DNA from: Nostoc sp. UHCC 0702
GTDB lineage: Bacteria > Cyanobacteriota > Cyanobacteriia > Cyanobacteriales > Nostocaceae
DNA: 64,000 nucleotides
Direction of reading: 5' to 3'
Assembly (NCBI GenBank): GCA_017164015.1
Contig: CP071065.1
Coordinates: 713,409-777,408 of the forward strand
Both the position numbers and the translations under genes were made by a program. The first letter of the stretch is position 1. The number at the start of each line of letters is the position of its first letter. This document shows, piece by piece, positions 26,587-35,067 of this stretch. Below the pieces are notes generated by a model that ran no database searches, was not told where the DNA came from, and was given only the letters and a program-made list of their open reading frames with translations.

Positions 26587-27284
26587 GGAGTTAGTAACAA
26601 AATAATCTCAGTGAATTTAGCGTCAATTTCTGGTGCAAACCAACTTTTAGCCGATACTTAATATCCAACATTTTATAGAGCCATTTGGCAGCCGTAAATT
26701 GTGAAACTACTGAAACTACTACCGATGCTAATTTCATGACATTACCCACAGTCATTTGGTCAGTTACACTTATACAGTGCAATTTGCGCTCATTATATAG
26801 CTGGGGACTGGGGACTGGGGACTGGGGACTGGGGACTGGGGACTGGGGACTGGGTGAAAAGCCTTTTTGTGCCTAGGTTTTATCATCTGTTGATGTCCTA
26901 ACCACCTTGGCTATTGCTATATAAGCACAGTTGTAAATTCAGCCTTGGCAAGCATTGGTTCAGTCTTGATAAACATCAACAGTCAATACTGTATATGCCT
27001 TGCTTGTAAAGCCTTTACAATATTTCTCTGTTTTCAGTATTAGTACTAGATTCCCTCTTCAAAGCCGTCACAGATGTTTAATATTGATAGCGATCGCTAG
27101 TGCTTGCCTCGTCAAAAAAAGCAATATTACGATTTGTGAAGTATGATAAATAAAAATAACAAAGTTTAAAAAAAGCGTCATAAAAATTAGGGACAGTACT
27201 GTTTTCATGTATATCAAAGTTACTTTAGTCACTTTGATATTAACTATATATACTTAAAATACTTCTATATCTAAGTAATTTCCT
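26587..27284. other. Intergenic region with MITE B copy 2
   Basis: Divergent promoter region between the thioredoxin-like and hydrolase genes. Apart from the MITE at 26793-26924 there is AT-rich DNA with a GCGATCGC octamer near 27092 and GTTACTTTAGTCACTTTGAT near 27220. No gene seen. Confidence 0.6.
26793..26924. mobile_element. MITE-like element, family B (copy 2, inverted)
   Basis: Perfect 9-bp terminal inverted repeats TTATATAGC / GCTATATAA. The interior has a GGGGACT heptamer tract (26801-26853) and then the inverse of the unique segment of copy 1 (CTAGGTTTTATCATCTGTTG, then ATGTCCTAACCACC). Confidence 0.7.
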
Positions 27285-28181
27285 ATGACGACTTCTACAA
27301 CCGCGTTTACATCTACAAAAACTTGGATTTGGCAAGGTTTTCCCATTTCCTACCAAACCCAAGGAACTGCTGGGCCAGCTGTGATTCTAGTGCATGGTTT
27401 TGGAGCCTCATTGTGGCATTGGCGAAAAAATATACCAGTGTTAGCAGAAAGTTGTCGCGTTTATGCCATCGATTTAATTGGTTTTGGAGGTTCAGCCAAA
27501 CCCCAGCCAGGTGAAAAAATTGCTTACACACTGGAAACTTGGGGACAGCAAGTAGCAGATTTTTGCCGCGAAGTGGTGGGTGAACCTGCTTTTTTGGTAG
27601 GAAATTCTATTGGTTGTATTGTAGCTTTGCAATCAGCAGTCAGTAACCCGGATATTGCCTTGGGAGTTGCCTTACTCAACTGTTCTCTACGCCTTCTGCA
27701 CGATCGCAAACGAGCAAGTCTACCTTGGTCACGTCGTTTTGGCGCACCTATTTTACAGCGTTTATTAGCTATTAAACCCATTGGCAGCTTCTTTTTCAAT
27801 CAAGTTGCCAAACCAAAAACAGTGCGGAAGATTCTGCTGCAAGCCTATGCTAACAGTGAAGTGGTGACAGATGAGTTGGTAGATATTCTCACAGCACCAG
27901 CCAGCGATCCCGGTGCTGTGGCTGTTTTCCTTGCCTTTACTGCTTACTCTTCAGGGCCGCTACCTGAAGACCTTTTACCCTTATTACCATGTCCTGCGAT
28001 TATTTTATGGGGAACAGCTGACCCTTGGGAACCAGTAGAGTTAGGTAAAGAGTTAGCTAATTTTCCGCAAGTTGTCAAATTTATTCCTTTAGAAGGTGTT
28101 GGTCACTGTCCGCAAGATGAAGCGCCTGAGTTAGTTAATCCAATAATCAAAGATTGGATTCACAGTTCTGTACAGTCTTGA
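27285..28181 (+). CDS. Alpha/beta hydrolase
   Basis: 298-aa hydrolase: oxyanion region VILVHGFGASLWHWRKN, nucleophile elbow GNSIGC (in FLVGNSIGCIVALQSA), acid in LWGTADPWEP and histidine in EGVGHCPQDEAPE. It resembles the plant/cyanobacterial group that includes pheophytinase-like and other plastid esterases. The substrate cannot be told from the sequence. It stands alone, with a long 5-prime region. Confidence 0.85.
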   Translation: MTTSTTAFTSTKTWIWQGFPISYQTQGTAGPAVILVHGFGASLWHWRKNIPVLAESCRVYAIDLIGFGGSAKPQPGEKIAYTLETWGQQVADFCREVVGEPAFLVGNSIGCIVALQSAVSNPDIALGVALLNCSLRLLHDRKRASLPWSRRFGAPILQRLLAIKPIGSFFFNQVAKPKTVRKILLQAYANSEVVTDELVDILTAPASDPGAVAVFLAFTAYSSGPLPEDLLPLLPCPAIILWGTADPWEPVELGKELANFPQVVKFIPLEGVGHCPQDEAPELVNPIIKDWIHSSVQS

Positions 28182-28229
28182 ACTATTCTCTGTTCCCCGT
28201 TCCCTATTTTCAAGTAGGGAGGTAGAGGG

Positions 28230-28434
28230 CCTGACTTTTCACGTCATGTGGAAAAGCTAACGCGAAACCTAACCCCCCAGCCCCCCTGACCCTAATCCCC
28301 ATTAAATTAGGGCTTAGCCCTAATTTAATGGGGGCCCCGAGTTCCCTACAAGGGAAGGGGGAGAATTCAAAGCCTCTCTCCTCGCAGGAGAGAGGAATGG
28401 AAGCGAGGTTTTCCAGATCCCGTGAAAAGTCAGG
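28230..28434. mobile_element. MITE-like element, family C, with central palindrome
   Basis: Perfect 14-bp terminal inverted repeats CCTGACTTTTCACG (28230-28243) and CGTGAAAAGTCAGG (28421-28434). TAGAGG occurs on both outer sides (28223-28228 and 28435-28440) and may be the target duplication, although one extra G separates the left copy. The interior holds an 18-bp perfect palindrome (28297-28314 / 28316-28333) with a single-base loop, and CCTCTCTC/GAGAGAGG arms. Confidence 0.7.
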
Positions 28435-28536
28435 TAGAGGACAGGGGGCAGGTTTTGCGAGTATTACAAATTACAAATTACGAATTACGAACTTGTACTG
28501 AGCGTAGCCGAAGTATTACGAATTACGAATTAAAAA

Positions 28537-29637
28537 TTATCTTGTTCGCAACAACTGCACAAAAGTATTACTCACTGTATTGTCTTTAGTATCTGCGGCA
28601 TATTGAATCAACTTTTCTCGCAGTTCTTTGGCTGCATCTAAAGGCAGCAAAGTTGCTAACAAAAAATAAACCCCACGAAATCGGGGATCGCCCATTCTAT
28701 CTACTAATAGTGCTTCGGCTTCATCGCTGTTGCCGAGGAAGTTCTGCACTAAGAAAAAGTCCATGATTTTATCGTGGCGGAAGTACCATTCTTGCTTGGC
28801 TTCGCCTTTTTCATCTTGCCATTGACGGCTGACTACCATTTTGTATTTCTCGTCTTCTAAAGATTTCACAACTTGGAAAAATTCATCGGCGGGTAAGGCT
28901 TGTTGATCTTGCATTCGCATTTCGTAGACGGCGGCGGCGAATTTTTTTAAGGGAAATTCTTGATTCCATTCTTTGAGGTATTCTGCTGCCATCAAGTTGT
29001 ATTGCTGTTCTTGCAACCGGAATAAGTTGGGATGTTTGCCTTGGGATAACATCAAGGCAACCACAGTTAAATCCATTGGGTTAGAGAGAATGCGGCGGGC
29101 GGCGTTTAATTCTTCTTGGGGTTGCTGGGTGGTGAGGACTTCTTGTAGGTAATTGGTGCAGGCTATTTCGTAATCTTTACCTTGAACTTTGGCATCTTTG
29201 GGCAGTCGCGGCTGACGGGAAAGCAAAAATTCTTGAATTTGGGTTTGTTCCAGGGGTTGCAAGTAATAGGTTTTTGCCGTTGAGGGTGGTGTCCACTCTA
29301 GGGGCTGGGTAGTCATAATAATGTTGCCCCGGAAATAACTTTCGACAAACTGACAGATTTTCGCCCGTGTTTCGGCGGTGACTTCGTTGAGTCCGTCGAT
29401 GCAGATGTCAATTGCACCACTGTAAATCAGGTTTTTGAGGAAGTCGGCATCTCGGGCTTGTCCGTGAAGCTTGTCTTGAATGGCTTCTATTACGCCTTTG
29501 TCGCATTTCTGGGCGGGGAGGTAAACGACAATGCGCTGCGAGTTTGTCAGCAGATGGCGGAGAAACATCGACTTGCCTAAGCCGGAATCACCTTGTAAGA
29601 TAACTTGTCCAGGTGAGAAAAAAGGAAAGGATGAAGG
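28537..29637 (-). pseudogene. STAND/NACHT-type NTPase, N-terminally truncated
   Basis: The frame is open from a TAG at 29640 to the stop at 28537. It begins with SPGQVILQGDSGLGKS, a complete Walker A motif, then FLRHLL, a Walker B-like IDICIDGLNEV, and a long helical region ending FVQLLRTR. There is no usable start codon upstream of Walker A: the first ATG (29568) lies directly behind it and would remove it. Repetitive DNA (AGGATGAAGGCTAAAGGAT) abuts the break. The fragment is probably the NTPase centre of a larger signalling or defence-type protein whose N-terminal effector and possible C-terminal repeats are lost. Confidence 0.72.
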
Positions 29638-29828
29638 CTAAAGGATACAGGATAAAAGGTGAAGCTTTGCGGGTGCGGCGGTAAGTTAGCAGCATATTTG
29701 GGGCAAGCTGGCAGATTACACAGAGTTATGGGTATATTATCAAACTGGCAATTTGTAATTCCTGATTTGTAGTGAAAAAATCGGATTTAGTTTGGGTTGC
29801 TGGGGTTGAGGGAAAGTTTATATCTGGG

Positions 29829-29948
29829 GCGAATGGAATTCGCGGCTATACAAACAAAGCCCTCCTTCGAGGGCTAATAGAACGTGAGGCGAATGGAATT
29901 CGCGGCTATACAAACAAAGCCCTCCTTCGAGGGCTAATAGAACGTGAG
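29829..29948 (+). repeat. 60-bp perfect tandem duplication
   Basis: Two identical 60-bp copies (29829-29888 and 29889-29948) of a dispersed cyanobacterial repeat, starting GCGAATGGAATTCGCGGCTA and including CCCTCCTTCGAGGG. A related unit lies inverted near 30335-30412 and another at 60755-60850. Confidence 0.9.
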
Positions 29949-29996
29949 TTCGACAAGTGCTGTTTTAACCTCTTCCCCGGCCCCTCTCCTACAAGG

Positions 29997-30241
29997 CTAC
30001 CGTGTACACACAAGTCGTATTACCCCCCTTAATCCCACGCCACTTGCTACAAGTCGGCAAAGCCGCCCAACGCAGTGGCTCCCCTTATAAAGGGGGGAAA
30101 TAAGAAAATCCAGTTCCCTCACGCCACTTGCTACAAGTCGGCAAAGCCGCCCAACGCAGTGGCTCCCCTTGATAAGGGGAGGGTTAGGGTGGGGTAAAAC
30201 CCAGATTTCTAAACAAATTTAGACTTGTGTGTATACCGTAG
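29997..30241. mobile_element. MITE-like element, family D, with 9-bp target duplication
   Basis: The ends CTACCGTGTACACACAAGTC and, inverted from the right, CTACGGTATACACACAAGTC match at 18 of 20. Direct repeats CCTACAAGG flank both sides (29988-29996 and 30242-30250), a clean 9-bp target-site duplication. The insertion split a CCCTCTCCTACAAGGAGAGG palindromic repeat. The interior carries two direct copies (about 55 bp) starting CACGCCACTTGCTACAAGTC. Confidence 0.8.
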
Positions 30242-30329
30242 CCTACAAGGAGAGGGGAGTAAAACCCTTATTTTTTCGTTCCTCCTCCCTCGCCTTTTAG
30301 GAGAGGGAGGTCGGGAGGGAGAGGTCATC

Positions 30330-30412
30330 GAACTCACGTTAATAGAAGTCAAGTTTTGAGAACCCGCGTAGGCGGGTTTTGTCTGTGTAGCTGCGGTTTA
30401 TAACCGCTAATT
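30330..30412. repeat. Dispersed AACCCGC..GCGGGTTTTGTCTGT repeat
   Basis: Contains AACCCGCGTAGGCGGGTT, a hairpin followed by TTGTCTGTGTAGC, the same unit as at 60815-60848 and the inverse relative of the 29829 repeat. It could act as a terminator. Confidence 0.6.
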
Positions 30413-30418
30413 TAACTC

Positions 30419-30697
30419 ATGAGTATCAAACACTCTTCCGTCAGTATGAAACACTCGCCCACAAGTATCAAAGACTCACCCACGAGTATTAAACACTCTC
30501 ACGCCAATATCAAAGACTCACCCATGAGTATTAAACACTCTCACGCCAATATCAAAGACTCGCTCACGAGTATCAAATTCTCTCACGCCAGTATCAAAGA
30601 CTCGCTTACGAGTATCAAACACTCTCACGCCAGTATCAAAGACTCGCTTACGAGTATCAAACACTCTCACGCCAGTATCAAAGACTCGCTCACCTAA
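30419..30697 (+). repeat. 21-bp/42-bp minisatellite encoding a heptapeptide array
   Basis: About 13 units of 21 bp. Alternating units AGTATCAAACACTCTCACGCC and AGTATCAAAGACTCGCTCACG make a 42-bp higher-order repeat. In the plus frame this reads as 92 aa from an ATG (SIKHSHA / SIKDSLT heptapeptides). The minus strand is also open (VFDTGVR / VFDTRKR). No ribosome-binding site or conserved domain supports translation, so I list it as a repeat; a small repetitive protein is possible. Confidence 0.75.
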
Positions 30698-30713
30698 ATA
30701 TGCCACTGAAACC

Positions 30714-30746
30714 AGATCCCCGACTTCTTTGAGAAGTCGGGGATCT
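30714..30746. terminator. Perfect 15-bp palindrome, bidirectional terminator-like
   Basis: AGATCCCCGACTTCT / AGAAGTCGGGGATCT with a TTG loop. It is a common dispersed cyanobacterial palindrome. It sits between the minisatellite and the 3-prime end of the next minus-strand gene and could end transcription from either side. Confidence 0.65.
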
Positions 30747-30769
30747 AATCTTGTACGTTAAATTACAGC

Positions 30770-31246
30770 TTATGAATTAGATGCAGCTTTGGCTGGTTTA
30801 GTTTTCATTGCTTTAAACCGTTCGCCTAACTGTTCAGCCAGAGTTTTTAAACCTGGAGTTTTCTTTGCAGCTGTCTTGACGTAATCATAAACTGTCAAAC
30901 TGCTACTCATTGCTTCGCTGCCAACTGCCATTAAGGTATCATCTACTTGTTCTGTGAGTTGTCGCAGCCCAATCAACAGTTCGGTGAGGGTGCTGGCTAG
31001 TTGATAATCTCGCACAAATTCATCAACATCAAAGCTGGCTGGTAAAATATCGCGGTTCGATTGGGCAGCAGTCAGGCTATTGTTGACGAAGGCTAGGCTT
31101 TTATCGCCCATTTTAAATAACTTACGTCGTTCTTCGACGCTGAGAGTTACGAGAAAGGGCAATTTTGCTTGGATAGTGGCAAAGGCGGCTTTAATTTCTT
31201 GGATATCTTCTGGAGAAAGGGAGGCGGTGATGTTTTGATAAGCCAT
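30770..31246 (-). CDS. Conserved hypothetical protein
   Basis: 158-aa soluble protein, predicted mainly helical: MAYQNITASLSPEDIQEIKA, AFATIQAKLPFLVTLSVEER, FKMGDKSLAFVNNSLTAAQ, a QLASTLTELLIGLRQLTEQV helix and a Lys/Ala-rich tail. The pattern around RRKLFKMGDKSLAFV looks like a conserved bacterial family of unknown function. ATG 31246 is chosen; the upstream 21 codons look like non-coding DNA. Confidence 0.7.
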   Translation of the reverse strand: MAYQNITASLSPEDIQEIKAAFATIQAKLPFLVTLSVEERRKLFKMGDKSLAFVNNSLTAAQSNRDILPASFDVDEFVRDYQLASTLTELLIGLRQLTEQVDDTLMAVGSEAMSSSLTVYDYVKTAAKKTPGLKTLAEQLGERFKAMKTKPAKAASNS

Positions 31247-31452
31247 TGGATCTTTACCGTAGGGAATTTTTGTTATGATTCCCACTGGTAAATGCGATCG
31301 CACAGTCAAACAGAGGCAGAAGGCAGTCTGTCCTCACTCCCGTTTTACAGTTAAATGGTCATGGGAGCGATCGTATAATTCTGTCTCCTGCCCTGTTTTC
31401 AAGACAGGAGTTTCTTCCCTTTATCTCATCTTCGCATGTTCGCTTATCTTCA

Positions 31453-33723
31453 CTACTCGTCTATCTGCCCAACGCGGCGTATATTCAAAATGTCGCTCAT
31501 TTTTTTGATTTGGGTGAAGACTTGTTCTAGTTGCAGGCGATCGCGTATATCTATTCCTAAGTCCATTAATGCTGGTTGACCTGTAGCAGTTTTCACCTGA
31601 GCATGACGCACATTAATGCTTTGGTCACTTAACCGTGACAGAATATCTTTTAACACTCCCACACGGTCAAGAGCTTCAATTTGAATTTCCACTGGGTAGG
31701 TGTGATGACAACCATTATTTTCGGCTGCTGGGTTCCACCTCACTGGTACTAAGCGCTCAAACTCCACATTCTCCAGATTATGACACCCTTGGCGATGAAT
31801 CGAAATTCCTCTACCTCTGGTGACTACACCAATAATTGGTTCGCCAGGAATCGGAGTACAACACCCAGCCAGATGATACACCAAACCTTCCACGCCAATA
31901 ATTGGCGAATCAGTTAAGCGACAATTACTTGCAGGTGCATCCCGCAAAGCTTTAAGTGTACTTCCATCTTTGGGAAGAAATGGAGTTGCAATGGTGACAG
32001 GTTGTTGTCCTTTCGCCACTTCTCGCCAACGGTTTAGCACTAAGTTCAGCGTCACTTCACCGTAACCCAATCCTGCAAGTAAATCCTCCACACTGTGGTA
32101 ATTACACTTTTCAGCCACAGTCTGCATTGCTTCTGACTTCAACAAACTATCAAAACCAGTTTTACCGAGTTCTTTTTCTAAAAATTCTCGTCCACGGATG
32201 ACATTTTCTTCGCGGCGCGATCGCTTGTACCATTGCTTAATGCGATACTTGGCTGCTGAGGTTCGGACAAAGTTCAACCAATCTAAACTCGGATGGCTGT
32301 TCTTTTGGGTGATAATCTCTACAATATCCCCATTTTGCAGCCGCGTAGACAGCGGTACTATCCGTCCATTCACCCGCGCCCCTGCACAGTGGTTTCCCAC
32401 TTCTGTATGAATCCGATAAGCAAAATCTATACTGGTAGAACCGGGGCTTAAGGGTACAACATCCCCCTTGGGGGTAAAGACATAAACATCATCTTCAAAT
32501 AGATTATCTTTTACACTGTCGAGATACTCTTGAGCATCCTTGAGGTCGCTTTGCCATTCCAACAGCTGACGCAACCAAGTAAACTTTTCATCGGTTCCTG
32601 TTAAATGGCTATTAATAGAACCGCCAGTTTCTTTATACTTCCAATGAGCGGCAATTCCATACTCGGCAATGTGATGCATTTCTATGGTGCGAATTTGCAC
32701 CTCCAGAGGACGACCTGTTAAACCGATGACGCCAGTGTGCAACGACTGGTAACGGTTGGGCTTTGGCAAGCCAATGTAATCCTTAAATCTACCGGGGATC
32801 GGGCGAAAGGCATCGTGAACCACCGCCAAAGCACGATAACATTCCTCATTGGTCTGGACAATAATTCGCAGGGCTGCCAAATCGTAAATTTCATGAAATT
32901 CCTTTTGCTGCCGCTGCATTTTTTGGTAAATGCTATAAAGGTGTTTGGGACGACCGCTGATGTCCTGGCAGTGAATTCCGGCTTGTTGCAAACGATCCCG
33001 CAACATTTCAGTAGTTTGTGCTAATTTCTCTTCTCGTGCCGTCCGTTTTTCGGAAACATGCTGCTGTATTTCGCGGTAAGCTTCAGGTTCCAGGTATTTA
33101 AAAGCCAAATCTTCCAGTTCCCATTTGATCCGCCAGATCCCCAACCGATTGGCTAGGGGCGCAAAAATATCTCGCGTTTCCTGGGCGCTGCGGCGGCGGC
33201 TGGACTCTGACATATACTGTAGAGTTCGCATATTATGCAAACGGTCTGCCAGCTTGACCACAATTACCCTGATATCTTGCGCCATTGCCAAAAACATGCG
33301 GCGGAAGTTTTCCGCTTGGCTTTCGGTTTTGCTTTTAAAATTGATTTTAGAAAGCTTGGTGACACCTTCTACTAATTGGCGGACTTCATGCCCAAAGCGC
33401 TCTTCTATTTCTTCAATTGTAATATCTGTATCTTCAACTACATCATGGAGAAATCCAGCTGCTATCATAGCAGGACTGCCCCCTAGATCACGTAGTAATC
33501 CAGCCACAGCAACGGGATGACTGATGTATAGTTCTCCTGATTTGCGGTATTGACCTTGATGCAATTGGTAAGCGAACTCAAATGCACGACCAATCAAGAC
33601 CATATCACTGTGTCTTCGGTCATCCATTTCGCTGCTATTTGCCGCCGATGACTCCTTCAAACATTTCTTTAACCATTCTGGGAGGGCAAGATCAATTGAG
33701 GAATTTATAGCTATGCTGCTCAT
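31453..33723 (-). CDS. Bifunctional (p)ppGpp synthetase/hydrolase (RelA/SpoT homologue)
   Basis: 756-aa Rsh enzyme. The N-terminal HD hydrolase domain has HPVAVAGLLRDLG and FLHDVVEDT. The synthetase domain has RFKDYIGLPKPNRYQSLHTG. A TGS domain (DVYVFTPKGDVVPLSPGSTS), a helical region and a C-terminal ACT domain (VEIQIEALDRVGVLKDILSR) complete the set. It makes and degrades the stringent alarmone; both active sites look intact. The start is at ATG 33723 (MSSIAINSS); a 19-codon upstream extension is unlikely to be used. Confidence 0.95.
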   Translation of the reverse strand: MSSIAINSSIDLALPEWLKKCLKESSAANSSEMDDRRHSDMVLIGRAFEFAYQLHQGQYRKSGELYISHPVAVAGLLRDLGGSPAMIAAGFLHDVVEDTDITIEEIEERFGHEVRQLVEGVTKLSKINFKSKTESQAENFRRMFLAMAQDIRVIVVKLADRLHNMRTLQYMSESSRRRSAQETRDIFAPLANRLGIWRIKWELEDLAFKYLEPEAYREIQQHVSEKRTAREEKLAQTTEMLRDRLQQAGIHCQDISGRPKHLYSIYQKMQRQQKEFHEIYDLAALRIIVQTNEECYRALAVVHDAFRPIPGRFKDYIGLPKPNRYQSLHTGVIGLTGRPLEVQIRTIEMHHIAEYGIAAHWKYKETGGSINSHLTGTDEKFTWLRQLLEWQSDLKDAQEYLDSVKDNLFEDDVYVFTPKGDVVPLSPGSTSIDFAYRIHTEVGNHCAGARVNGRIVPLSTRLQNGDIVEIITQKNSHPSLDWLNFVRTSAAKYRIKQWYKRSRREENVIRGREFLEKELGKTGFDSLLKSEAMQTVAEKCNYHSVEDLLAGLGYGEVTLNLVLNRWREVAKGQQPVTIATPFLPKDGSTLKALRDAPASNCRLTDSPIIGVEGLVYHLAGCCTPIPGEPIIGVVTRGRGISIHRQGCHNLENVEFERLVPVRWNPAAENNGCHHTYPVEIQIEALDRVGVLKDILSRLSDQSINVRHAQVKTATGQPALMDLGIDIRDRLQLEQVFTQIKKMSDILNIRRVGQIDE

Positions 33724-33917
33724 ACAATCGGGACTAGAGGGGATCGGTGTATAGGTGAGATTGGAAAGAACTGACAGCACTGCTGTTAGTAGATGCTGTT
33801 ACCCAATATTGGGGTAGGAAAAAAGAGTATGCAGATGATTGTCCACCAATAGTCTATGGAAATCATCCTGTGTGAGGTTAAAGGATCATAATGCCGAAGA
33901 TCCACTGATGGCAAATA

Positions 33918-33943
33918 AAGCCTCAAAGCTTGATTTGAGGCTT
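33918..33943. other. Hairpin between rsh and patD-like genes
   Basis: AAGCCTCAAA (33918-33927) pairs perfectly with TTTGAGGCTT (33934-33943). It lies in the divergent region between the two start codons, about 195 bp upstream of rsh and 80 bp upstream of the patD-like gene, and may be an attenuator, a terminator of an unannotated leader, or a repeat. Confidence 0.45.
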
Positions 33944-34022
33944 GTGGTTTTAAGAAGAAGCTGAGAAAGTTTATTGTAGAAGAGAAAATTCTTGACATTA
34001 ATACTATCTTAACTAGCACTGG

Positions 34023-34376
34023 ATGTCTCTAAATCATAAGAAATATCAGGACTTAGCAATTTTGCTAAAAGAGCTACGTCTTGATGCCACCTCTACCCAA
34101 CTAGATGCACCCGAACTGCGGCAGCGGTTAGCTTCTTTGCTGCAAATATTTCAGCAGGAAATTGTACCTTTGGCAGATGAAGACTCGCGGGTGCAGTCTT
34201 ATCGAACCGAGATCAGTAAACAGTTGCGCCTGCTGGAAATAGATATCATGTTTTTCCAAGGGGCGCGGCAGGTATCTACTGCAAAAACCAGACTTGAGAC
34301 AATTGGCGATCGCCTGACTACTCTCATCGGATACTGTGATGCCATCCTTCAACGAGAAGATAAGGAAGAAAAATAG
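34023..34376 (+). CDS. patD: Heterocyst frequency control protein PatD-like
   Basis: 117-aa helical protein. The sequence YQDLAILLKELRLDATSTQL, FQQEIVPLADEDSRVQSYRT, EISKQLRLLEIDIMFFQGAR and RLTTLIGYCDAIL matches what I know of the small PatD family, whose Anabaena member restrains heterocyst frequency through interaction with the cell-division machinery. Assignment is from memory of the pattern, without a search. It begins at ATG 34023 with no other gene in its operon. Confidence 0.65.
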   Translation: MSLNHKKYQDLAILLKELRLDATSTQLDAPELRQRLASLLQIFQQEIVPLADEDSRVQSYRTEISKQLRLLEIDIMFFQGARQVSTAKTRLETIGDRLTTLIGYCDAILQREDKEEK

Positions 34377-34511
34377 CTATTTTTCTCCTTTTTATTTGGT
34401 TATCCTATCATCCCATCTACGTCTTTTGATAGATAGTTTTATTAATTACAAGTTCAATGGCAAAAACCCCTGGATGAATACCGCCTTGCTACCCCAAGGT
34501 TTGTGAACAAC

Positions 34512-34991
34512 CTAAGAATATCGAATTTGCAGCAATAGCCTGTTTTGACTGGTTGGTGGTTTGACTTTGTGAAAACAGGATGGGTCTTGAAAGAAGCCAA
34601 ATCCAGCCTTCCCTGTAATCTGAATTTCATTCTCTTTACCGTAGTAGGTATATACTGTTTCGTCACTATGGCGGCCCGACTTCAACAGCATCCACACAGG
34701 TTTTTTCTGATGAGAACCCTTGATCATAATGTGACAACCAGAGGATTCATCTAAAACAGAAGTTATATAAAAGCTCACTGTAGCAAAGTTATATCCTGCA
34801 ATGTCGTAATGAAAGTTAGTCGCTGGATAACACTTCTTCATCTCATCTTCTGTCAAATTAGATACAATACTCCAGGTTAAGTGACTGGTAATTTTGGTAG
34901 GATAATAGCGCAAATAAGTACTAGCAATTTGCACAAGCCGAGAATCTTGAGCAATTAGATTGATTGCCTGACATTTAGTCACATCATCCAC
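34512..34991 (-). CDS. Phytanoyl-CoA dioxygenase-like 2OG-Fe(II) protein, probably truncated
   Basis: The fragment has an iron-binding HxD in NFHYDIAGYNF, a distal histidine in PSCFHKVKPP and an arginine in LLLQIRYS, the usual 2-oxoglutarate oxygenase set. At 159 aa it is shorter than PhyH proteins (250-300 aa). The open frame begins GTG (VDDVTKCQAINLI), three codons after a TAG, so the N-terminal strands appear lost. It may be a decaying gene or a naturally short family member. Confidence 0.55.
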   Translation of the reverse strand: MDDVTKCQAINLIAQDSRLVQIASTYLRYYPTKITSHLTWSIVSNLTEDEMKKCYPATNFHYDIAGYNFATVSFYITSVLDESSGCHIMIKGSHQKKPVWMLLKSGRHSDETVYTYYGKENEIQITGKAGFGFFQDPSCFHKVKPPTSQNRLLLQIRYS

Positions 34992-35067
34992 GAGTGCCCA
35001 CTAACTTCCACCTAGCGATATTAGTCCTGTTAAATTTGAGATTGGCAAGGACTTTAACATCTAGATA

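Noticed and set aside
29772..30032. 86-codon ORF containing a duplicated 20-residue block
   Set aside because: The block is the 60-bp tandem duplication of a dispersed repeat; the rest is MITE DNA.
31380..31410. Hairpin CTCCTG/CAGGAG as terminator of rsh
   Set aside because: The stem is short (6 bp) with a long loop and no clear T-run in the rsh direction.
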